Source: Nitrospirae bacterium GWC2_56_14
GTDB taxonomy: Bacteria; Nitrospirota; UBA9217
Assembly: GCA_001803705.1 (NCBI GenBank)
Contig: MHDY01000065.1
Coordinates: 8,966-20,510 of the forward strand
Reading direction: 5' to 3'
DNA length: 11,545 nt
How positions within the stretch are numbered: the first letter of the stretch is position 1; each line of letters begins with the position of its first letter. Of this stretch, positions 6,705 through 11,545 are shown in pieces. The translations under genes were made by a program, and so were the position numbers. The notes beneath the pieces are model-generated. The model did not search any database and was not told the origin of the DNA. It saw only the letters and a list, made by a program, of their open reading frames with translations.

Positions 6705-7283
6705 CTATCCCTTTTCCCCTGCTTCCACGCCTCTTGCTCCGACCAGGGGTCCTTCCGTCAATTCAATTTCGGAATCGATCATGATCATTCGCGCGATGTA
6801 GGTTACGGACAACTGTTGATGGGGCTTGAACACTTCCCAGATGTTGATCATATCCTGAAGCGCAATCGGCTCGCATATGAGCTCAACAGCCTCATGGGGC
6901 CCGAAACTGCCCTGTTCTCCATATCGATTCAGAGTATTCGCCGGAAGCGTGTTCATATCTTCCAGTGCGCGCATGGCCCAGCCGAGAAGGCGTTGCTGCC
7001 GCGCCGCTGTTCTGGCCCAGGGGGTCACCATATAGAACAGATCCACAGGCAAGGATGGGCGAAACGTCTTTCCCTGCGCGTCGGTGCGCTTTGCAAGATT
7101 TCTCCTCGACGTATTGATCGTCACCCGGTAAAGGTACAGGGAAATTCCCTCTTCCATGGGACTTGAGAAGTTGCTTGGCTGATACAGTTCAAATTGCGCC
7201 CCCGCAAACTCAGGGGGGCACTCGCTTGAGAGAATTCCCAGGATTGCCTGGCCGGTCAGTGCGATTGCTTTATTGGTAGCCAA
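6705..7283 (-). CDS. DUF4255 tail terminator/cap protein (Pvc16/Afp16-like)
   Basis: A 192-aa protein of the DUF4255 family, the cap at the distal end of eCIS tails (Afp16/Pvc16) that ends tube and sheath growth and is thought to help set length. Diagnostic segments are AIALTGQAILGILSSECPPE, ISLYLYRVTIN, LPVDLFYMVTPWA, QQRLLGWAMRALEDMNTLPA and the C-terminal IWEVFKPHQQLSVTYIARMI. I use the TTG at 7283 because the protein then begins MATNKAIAL, as expected for the family, and a GGGAAGG site lies 9 nt upstream; no ATG fits as well. It is the first structural gene of the operon, 42 nt after the small winged-helix-like gene. The C-terminal tail after IDSEIEL is Gly/Glu-rich and probably disordered. 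Confidence 0.93.
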   Translation of the reverse strand: MATNKAIALTGQAILGILSSECPPEFAGAQFELYQPSNFSSPMEEGISLYLYRVTINTSRRNLAKRTDAQGKTFRPSLPVDLFYMVTPWARTAARQQRLLGWAMRALEDMNTLPANTLNRYGEQGSFGPHEAVELICEPIALQDMINIWEVFKPHQQLSVTYIARMIMIDSEIELTEGPLVGARGVEAGEKG

Positions 7284-7292
7284 CGGTCGACA

Positions 7293-7299
7293 CCTTCCC
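7293..7299 (-). promoter_or_regulatory. Ribosome binding site supporting a TTG start
   Basis: GGGAAGG on the minus strand, 9 nt before the TTG at 7283-7281. It supports the non-ATG start of the DUF4255 gene. Confidence 0.55.
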
Positions 7300-7325
7300 A
7301 GTTTTTTTAAAAAACGATCAGCTGT

Positions 7326-7589
7326 TTAAAGCTCACCTGATTTTTTGAGGTCCTTTATGGAGTACCGGACTTCGACGTTCGCGTTTATATTTTTTTTAAC
7401 GTATCCATCATTCACAAGTTCGTTGAGCGCTTTTTCCACCAATACGATCTGATTTTGAATCCTTCTTTGCAACAGCCACCATTGCATGATGCCTTCCAGG
7501 GTATCACCGGCTTCTGGATGATCGGCGAGATAGACAAGGATCTCCCGTGCGATCTCGTTATTTCCCCCTTGGAGACGATCACCGTGCAT
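7326..7589 (-). CDS. Small winged-helix-like protein, first gene of the eCIS operon
   Basis: With the internal ATG at 7589 the protein has 87 aa. Its core runs from NEIAREILVYLADHPEAGDT through LEGIMQWWLLQRRIQNQIV, a helix VEKALNELVNDGYVKK, a beta hairpin (VEVRYSI) and a charged tail. Three helices followed by a beta wing fit a winged-helix fold. The 'HP.AGDTLEGI..WWL' signature is one I associate with small proteins at the head of eCIS operons, but I cannot name a family with certainty. It may be a DNA-binding autoregulator or an assembly accessory. The frame extends to an ATG at 7727 (133 aa), but the extra 46 residues (including ISICCYPLEFQTIFFTRFF) are coded by AT-richer DNA and look like translated leader; neither start has a clear SD. 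A GGGGG lies just inside the 7589 start. The exact start is therefore uncertain. Confidence 0.7.
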   Translation of the reverse strand: MHGDRLQGGNNEIAREILVYLADHPEAGDTLEGIMQWWLLQRRIQNQIVLVEKALNELVNDGYVKKNINANVEVRYSIKDLKKSGEL

Positions 7590-7776
7590 ATCTGGATGAT
7601 ATGCAACCGCTATGCCGTTATTGGAAAAAAAGCGTGTGAAAAATATCGTTTGGAATTCAAGGGGGTAACAACAAATCGAAATATTCGACAGAATCGTGCC
7701 TGGTTTTGACCCGGACATTCTTGTCATACCTGTTTTTAAGGGAAGGTGGGAAGGGTTTTGAAATGAAGGTGTTAGG

Positions 7777-7820
7777 AACAGGACAAATTTATCCTTGTTT
7801 TGATACGGGATTGTCCTGTT
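7777..7820. promoter_or_regulatory. Inverted repeat between regulator and eCIS operon (possible operator or mRNA hairpin)
   Basis: AACAGGACAA (7777-7786) and TTGTCCTGTT (7811-7820) are a perfect 10-bp inverted repeat separated by 24 nt. It starts 1 nt after the regulator stop codon. The loop side can add a TCC/GGA pairing. No U-run follows on the minus strand, so it is not a normal terminator for the regulator; on the plus strand it is followed by TTTTA but no plus-strand gene precedes it. It could be a binding site for the regulator's HTH dimer or an RNA processing element. Confidence 0.5.
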
Positions 7821-7821
7821 T

Positions 7822-9216
7822 TTATTCGGAGTGCTTGAACTCGCCGGTGTCGATCTCGTGTTTTCTCATAAGCTCCCAGAAAGCGCGGCGGTTTTTTCCC
7901 GCGGTTTTTGCCGCCCGGGTTATGTTTCCCCGGTGTGAGATAAGCAAATTGTTAATATAATTTTTTTCGAATTCGACGACGACACGCGCCTTTGCCTGCT
8001 GAAAGGATTCGGCAGAAGGGAGGGTTTCTGGTCGGGGCAAATGTATGTCCTCCGACCGAAGAACCGGTCCGGATGAGAAAACAACGGCCCGCTCGATGAT
8101 GTTCTGCAGTTCCCGCACGTTCCCCGGCCAATCGTACAAGAGCAGCTTCTGCAGAGCTTCGGGTTCCAGTTCATCCACCTGCTTATTAAATTCCGAAACA
8201 TAGTGATCAATGAAATGTCTGGTTAGCAACGGAACATCTTCCCGTCGCTCCCGTAGCGGAGGCAGGGTCATGGGAATGATGTTCAGCCGGTAGTAAAGGT
8301 CGCGTCTGAAGCTGCCGCTGCTCACTGCCTGCTCGAGATCGATATTTGTGGCGGCAATGACCCGCACGTCGGCCCGAAGCGTTTTTGCCGCCCCAAGCTG
8401 GCGGTATTCTTTTTCCTGCAGGAATCGCAGGAGCTTGACCTGGGCAGTCGTTGTCAGGCTGTCGATTTCGTCAAGAAAAAGCGTTCCTCCTTCGGTCTCT
8501 TGAATAATGCCGTTTGAAGGAGCGGCTGCGCTCGTGAACGCCCCCTTTGCATGGCCGAACAATTCGTTTTCGAGCAGATCCCCAGGAATGGCGCCACAGT
8601 TGACCGGGGTGAATGGCTTGCCTGCCCGCGGGCCGAGATAATGGATCGCCCGTGCGAACATCTCCTTGCCCGTGCCTGTTTCCCCCAAAAGCATGACACT
8701 TGAATCGCAATTGGCGACAAAGGGAACCTTTTGCAGTTCGGCAAGAAAGGCCGGGCTGTTCCCGATCATCTGGCGCAGACCGATCGTTTCTTTCAGCCGC
8801 TCCGTAAGCGATTTTTTCTTTCGCACATGCTCGGCAAGTCTCCAGACACGTGGCATCACATCTATCGTCTTGAATGGCGGCGTGATAAAGTCCGTGACCC
8901 CGAGTTTGAACAACTCGATCATCTCATCGGTTTTGGCTTGCTCGATCACGGCAATGATCGGTGTTGCTGCCGGTTTCCTGCTGAACGTGCGGATCTGTGC
9001 CCGTTCGAGCTCACCCACCTCTTCCGGCAAAATAAGAAAAAGAACGTCCGGGGGGCGCTCCATGAAATCGAGTGTCTTTTTTTCACGCAATGATTGAGAC
9101 GGCTCATGCAGCCGCACGCGATCATCATCGGTCAGAAAAATTGCCCGCAGCTCCTGGGCTAGCAGGGAAGGTGATGCTTGATTCAGATCGACCAGGGATA
9201 TCGTCAGGTTTTCCAT
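7822..9216 (-). CDS. Sigma-54-dependent transcriptional activator with degenerate receiver domain
   Basis: A 464-aa NtrC-class activator. Residues 4-130 have the size and strand pattern of a receiver, but the phosphoacceptor Asp is replaced (DVLFLILP, Ile62), the acidic pair near strand 1 is reduced to LVDLN, and the conserved Lys before PF is Pro (DFITPPF, Pro113). The AAA+ domain (about 145-380) is complete: Walker A GETGTGKE (178-185), sigma-54 loop GAFTSA (225-230, usually GAFTGA), Walker B GGTLFLDE (243-250), arginine finger region FRRDLYYRLN (303-312) and WPGNVREL (363-370). A Fis-type HTH lies at about 424-452 (NITRAAKTAGKNRRAFWELM). The start at 9216 is fixed by GAGGAGGG 5 nt upstream; a longer frame to 9336 adds 40 non-conserved residues. 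It lies directly before and codirectional with the eCIS operon and is its probable activator. It should not respond to phosphorylation in the usual way. Confidence 0.95.
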   Translation of the reverse strand: MENLTISLVDLNQASPSLLAQELRAIFLTDDDRVRLHEPSQSLREKKTLDFMERPPDVLFLILPEEVGELERAQIRTFSRKPAATPIIAVIEQAKTDEMIELFKLGVTDFITPPFKTIDVMPRVWRLAEHVRKKKSLTERLKETIGLRQMIGNSPAFLAELQKVPFVANCDSSVMLLGETGTGKEMFARAIHYLGPRAGKPFTPVNCGAIPGDLLENELFGHAKGAFTSAAAPSNGIIQETEGGTLFLDEIDSLTTTAQVKLLRFLQEKEYRQLGAAKTLRADVRVIAATNIDLEQAVSSGSFRRDLYYRLNIIPMTLPPLRERREDVPLLTRHFIDHYVSEFNKQVDELEPEALQKLLLYDWPGNVRELQNIIERAVVFSSGPVLRSEDIHLPRPETLPSAESFQQAKARVVVEFEKNYINNLLISHRGNITRAAKTAGKNRRAFWELMRKHEIDTGEFKHSE

Positions 9217-9221
9217 CTGTG

Positions 9222-9229
9222 CCCTCCTC
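9222..9229 (-). promoter_or_regulatory. Ribosome binding site deciding the regulator start
   Basis: GAGGAGGG on the minus strand 5 nt before the ATG at 9216. It favours this start over the upstream in-frame ATG at 9336, which would add a His/Lys/Arg-rich, non-receiver-like stretch. Confidence 0.8.
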
Positions 9230-9456
9230 GAACACTTGAAATCACGGGGTCTAAAGTCCCATACTTTGGGATGAAACTGAATTTTCCCTTCGCCGGCCGC
9301 ATACCCATTTTTTCGGTGATGCAGCAGCAAGTGCACTCCCTTAGTGCATGTTTCAGAAAGCGCGTCTTTTCCAATAACGCTTTTTTCAATACGTACACAG
9401 AAAACTGCACAAACTTACTGGCAACGCTTAATGCGAAAACGGAATATATGTTATTC

Positions 9457-9485
9457 GTTATTGCATAGATAGAAGTGGAAGTCAA
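9457..9485 (-). promoter_or_regulatory. Candidate sigma-70 type promoter for the regulator
   Basis: On the minus strand TTGACT (9485-9480), a 17-nt spacer, then AATAAC (9462-9457). The -35 box is nearly consensus; the -10 box matches 4 of 6. It would leave a leader of roughly 240 nt before the regulator ATG. It is a pattern match only. Confidence 0.4.
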
Positions 9486-9496
9486 TAACCCTGATG

Positions 9497-9518
9497 GGGT
9501 ATTTTAAGGGTATATTAA
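9497..9518. repeat. Tandem 11-bp repeat upstream of the candidate promoter
   Basis: GGGTATTTTAA followed directly by GGGTATATTAA, one mismatch. The period is about one helical turn, which would place two binding sites on the same face of the DNA, 12 bp upstream of the candidate -35 box. Confidence 0.5.
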
Positions 9519-9520
9519 AG

Positions 9521-9535
9521 TTTAATTCGATTAAA
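9521..9535. repeat. AT-rich palindrome upstream of the regulator
   Basis: TTTAAT-TCG-ATTAAA, a perfect 6-bp inverted repeat with a 3-bp centre, right next to the tandem 11-bp repeat. Possible operator half-sites. AT-rich palindromes also occur by chance. Confidence 0.4.
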
Positions 9536-9540
9536 GCGCA

Positions 9541-10061
9541 AAATCCGCATCGGTTTAAATCATGCATTGGTAACCGGCAGTTCCCATTTTTTTTATACCG
9601 AAACCACCGGGGTCCATGCTGTTTATTTTCACTCAACCAGGTATAATCCTGTTTACATACGAGAAAACGGACTTCTTTCATCATATTCAAAAATGTATGA
9701 CCACGAATTGCACATTAACGGTCGGGAAATTTAAGGGTGATAATAATTGGAACTTGAACCCAGATTGTTGCAGGGAATTGCGACGTGAATTGGATCGAAC
9801 TACTCTGGTAGGGTTGAGAGCTGGCTGCTGTTCTTTCGCTTGGCTTTTCTTTTTCCGTTACTTTTGCTGTCAACCGTCCGGACGTCCGGCATTATAGACC
9901 ACCCCGCCTGCAGCAACGTATTCCCGAAGCACTGCTGATGCTGCCTCCCGGAGCACATCGTGCTGCACAGCTATGCCGCGGCTGTTCAACGCAGCCACTC
10001 AGTCTGTCAATTTGGGCCCTTCATCAAAACCAATGGCCCGCGCATCCTCGTCCCGCGCTCC
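9541..10061. other. Stretch without a supportable gene
   Basis: I see no intact gene with a start site and recognisable product here. A 12-bp palindrome CCGGACGTCCGG lies at 9878-9889. A 42-codon minus-strand frame (9998-9870, GTG start) reads like natural protein (HDVLREAASAVLREYV, GGVVYNAG) but has no RBS, and I do not recognise it; it may be another gene remnant. The base composition changes from AT-rich (9490-9760) to GC-rich (after about 9870), which suggests a junction between DNA of different history. Confidence 0.4.
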
Positions 10062-10319
10062 GCAGACCGGCTGCTGCACGCCCGACCGCGTGCTTTTCCC
10101 GGGTACAGCGAGCAGGAGCTGTCGTCGCGCTTCGCAGGGCAGGGAGTTGCCGGCTTCTTCCAGAAACCGTTCAACCTGCATGACCTGAGATCCCTGCTGG
10201 CAAGGGTCCTGGGAAGGCCGGGGAAGAGATATGGGAAGAAGAGTTCTGCGGCTTGTGTCGGCAAGCGCTCTTTGGAGACCTCGGCAAAAAATATCTGCTT
10301 CCGTGATATGAGACTCTAA
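10062..10319 (+). pseudogene. Remnant of a response-regulator receiver domain (hybrid histidine kinase tail?)
   Basis: The plus-strand frame from about 10062 encodes ADRLLHARPRAFPGYSEQEL followed by SSRFAGQGVAGFFQKPFNLH and DLRSLLARVLGRPGKR. This is the C-terminal half of a receiver (strand 4, helix 4, strand 5 with the KP-F motif, helix 5), in the style seen at the end of hybrid sensor kinases, where 'SGY.E....' and 'GF..KPF....L' are common. The N-terminal half with the Asp is missing, and 'RVLF.SGY' is damaged: DRVLF is readable one frame over at 10084-10098, one base short of joining. There is no start codon context. The tail after about 10230 is unrelated, and the frame ends inside the 3' end of the converging TPR gene. 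It is a decayed fragment, not a working gene. Confidence 0.65.
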
Positions 10320-11545
10320 GACGGTCCTTTTTTAATCTTCTCCGCTTCCTCCTTCAGCCATGGAAAATTCCTGTCGACAAGATCAAAATATCTCTCCGCA
10401 TTGGCCCGGTCTCCCATTGCCGGATTTGGTTTCGCAAGATCGGGTGGTACTGAATCGTAGCCGGCGCCCTGCGACAATGCCGTCTCGAATGACCGGATAG
10501 CGCATTTATAATCCGCCAGCTTGAAGCATGCACCTCCAACCGTCGCATGGTATCTGGGGTCCCACGGCGCCGGCTGTACGTTGCGAAGGGTTTCCTGCGC
10601 CTTTTCGTACTGGCGGCCGTCATAATAGGCATAGCCGAGCTGCATATAGGTATAGGGGTGTTCGTCGCGGGCAGTCATTGATTCCCAGAACGAGATGTTG
10701 TTTTTCCAGTAGTACGTCTTCTGGATCGTTAAAATAGACCAGGCCAGAGTCAAAACAATACAGAGCGGCAGGAAGAGCCTTTTCCTCCCTTCGTAAGGCA
10801 CGGCCAGGAGCGTAAAAAAAAGTCCGATACAGGGAAGGAAGGAATAACGTGGAGAGACGATAGGAAATGTTTTGAATAAGTTGAGCACAGGGATCAGGCA
10901 AATAAGGTAGAAGAGCAAACCGAACAGCAGGTGGGGATAGGCGCGACGGACCCTGAATGCCGCAAACAGCAATCCCGCGATGACCAGCGTCGCTATGAGC
11001 GCAAAACCGGCTGAATCGTCCAGGGTGAACGCGCCCAGACCGGTCACCATGCGGACAAGATAGAAGAGCATGATCTTTGTCGCGACCGACATTTTGGAGA
11101 TGGTCTCGGCATGGAACGATTCCTGTGAAGGTGTAATGAAATTGGCGGAAACAGCAAAGTCCTGGTATATTGCATAAAAAAGGACGGCCGCGAGAAAAAA
11201 CGGGGCGGTGTGAACGAGATGCGCAACCCGCTTTGAGCGATCAGCAGAGAAATAGATCAGCAACACCAGTACCATCGGCAAGATGATGCAGTATTCTCGT
11301 GACATGAGCGCCAGGACATAGCAGAACAGGGCGGCGGCATACGAGCGGTAGCGGCCAACCCCGCCGCGCATAAAGCTGAGAAATGACAGGCAGGACAGGA
11401 TGCTGAAGAAAACCGTTAGCAGCGCTCCTCTATTAAATATCGCGTAAACGACTTCGCGGTGATTGGGGTGGATCGCGAAAACAAGGGCCGCCAGAAAAGC
11501 CGGGGTCTCGCCGTTGGTCGCCTGCGGACCGGCCAGAAGCGCGTT
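10316..11545 (-). CDS. TMTC-like multi-pass membrane protein with C-terminal TPRs (N-terminus beyond window)
   Basis: The frame is open to the right edge, giving 409 residues of a longer protein; a start at the internal ATG at 11371 would cut a conserved region. Upstream of that Met the frame reads FAIHPNHREVVYAIFNRGAL, close to the 'HP.H.EAV..I.gRa.LL' loop of the TMTC / TPR glycosyltransferase-like family. About eight hydrophobic segments follow, including CYVLALM-SREYCIILPMVLV (a positively charged or acidic pair then ILP is usual) and PRYSFLPCIGLFF, matching 'eRYlYlPs.g'. After KTYYWKNNISFWESM come two to three TPR units (YTYMQLGYAYYDGRQYEKA, FKLADYKCAIRSFETAL, AMGDRANAERYF). Eukaryotic TMTCs are O-mannosyltransferases; the bacterial substrate is unknown. 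It probably belongs to an unrelated transcription unit upstream of the eCIS locus. Confidence 0.85.
   Translation of the reverse strand, partial: NALLAGPQATNGETPAFLAALVFAIHPNHREVVYAIFNRGALLTVFFSILSCLSFLSFMRGGVGRYRSYAAALFCYVLALMSREYCIILPMVLVLLIYFSADRSKRVAHLVHTAPFFLAAVLFYAIYQDFAVSANFITPSQESFHAETISKMSVATKIMLFYLVRMVTGLGAFTLDDSAGFALIATLVIAGLLFAAFRVRRAYPHLLFGLLFYLICLIPVLNLFKTFPIVSPRYSFLPCIGLFFTLLAVPYEGRKRLFLPLCIVLTLAWSILTIQKTYYWKNNISFWESMTARDEHPYTYMQLGYAYYDGRQYEKAQETLRNVQPAPWDPRYHATVGGACFKLADYKCAIRSFETALSQGAGYDSVPPDLAKPNPAMGDRANAERYFDLVDRNFPWLKEEAEKIKKGPS

Noticed and set aside
7690..7720. Possible -24/-12 (sigma-54) promoter in CCGGGTCAAAACCAGGCACG
   Set aside because: Only the bare GG-N10-GC spacing fits; the flanking TGGCAC and TTGCW bases do not match. 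I found no convincing sigma-54 promoter in 7284-7822, so the target promoter of the regulator stays unlocated.
7774..7824. Rho-independent terminator after the regulator
   Set aside because: The hairpin is not followed by a U-run on the minus strand. The T-run is on the plus-strand side, where there is no gene to terminate.
9217..9336. Longer N-terminus for the sigma-54 regulator
   Set aside because: The ATG at 9336 has no good ribosome binding site and adds basic, non-conserved residues, while GAGGAGGG stands 5 nt before the ATG at 9216, where the receiver-like strand begins.
9421..9440. Plus-strand TGGCAACG...TTAATGC as a sigma-54 promoter
   Set aside because: Spacing between the GG and GC pairs is one base too long, and no plus-strand gene follows.
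9616..9897. Plus-strand 93-codon open frame
   Set aside because: No ribosome binding site, no recognisable domain, Cys/Phe/Arg-rich random-looking composition, and it crosses the composition change. Taken as a chance frame.
1..11545. CRISPR arrays, tRNA or rRNA genes, insertion sequences, toxin cargo
   Set aside because: No regularly spaced repeats, cloverleaf candidates, transposase motifs or toxin-like genes seen on either strand. Cargo genes, if any, lie outside the window.

Overview
The window carries most of the structural half of a contractile injection system of the extracellular (eCIS, PVC/Afp/MAC-like) type. It is preceded by its probable regulator and followed upstream by unrelated DNA. 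All convincing genes lie on the minus strand, so transcription runs from high to low coordinates. Base composition is moderately GC-rich with strong Shine-Dalgarno sites. A sigma-54-type activator and a TMTC-like membrane TPR protein fit a Gram-negative bacterium, perhaps of a Desulfobacterota/deltaproteobacterial or Nitrospirota type lineage. That placement is inference from gene content only.

Layout in transcription order. (1) 11545-10316: the 3' part of a TMTC/TPR-type integral membrane protein, cut by the window edge. (2) 10319-9217: about 1.1 kb without an intact gene. It holds the C-terminal half of a degraded response-regulator receiver domain on the opposite strand, and repeat and promoter-like elements in front of the regulator. 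(3) 9216-7822: a sigma-54 activator (AAA+ plus Fis-type HTH) whose receiver-like domain lacks the phosphoacceptor Asp and the conserved Lys. (4) 7821-7728: a short intergenic stretch with a 10-bp perfect inverted repeat and a repeated TAAAAACAGG word. (5) 7589-1: the eCIS operon. Its order is small winged-helix-like protein, DUF4255/Pvc16-like terminator cap, 306-aa protein of unknown role, sheath 1 (648 aa), tube 1, sheath 2 (601 aa, with a fibronectin-III-like insertion), tube 2, CIS-tube/LysM baseplate adaptor, 52-aa Pvc6-like protein, and the first 21 codons of a VgrG-like spike protein. Intergenic gaps run from overlap to about 55 nt, so the structural genes are probably co-transcribed and partly translationally coupled.

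Working together, sheath and tube proteins would build a contractile tail capped by the DUF4255 protein. The LysM protein joins the inner tube to the spike and baseplate. Baseplate wedge, PAAR tip, fibre, tape measure, AAA+ ATPase and cargo genes would be expected beyond the left edge, and none is visible here. The least ordinary features are the FN3-like insertion and high cysteine content of sheath 2, the phosphorylation-blind sigma-54 regulator with a GAFTSA loop, and the dyad between regulator and operon.
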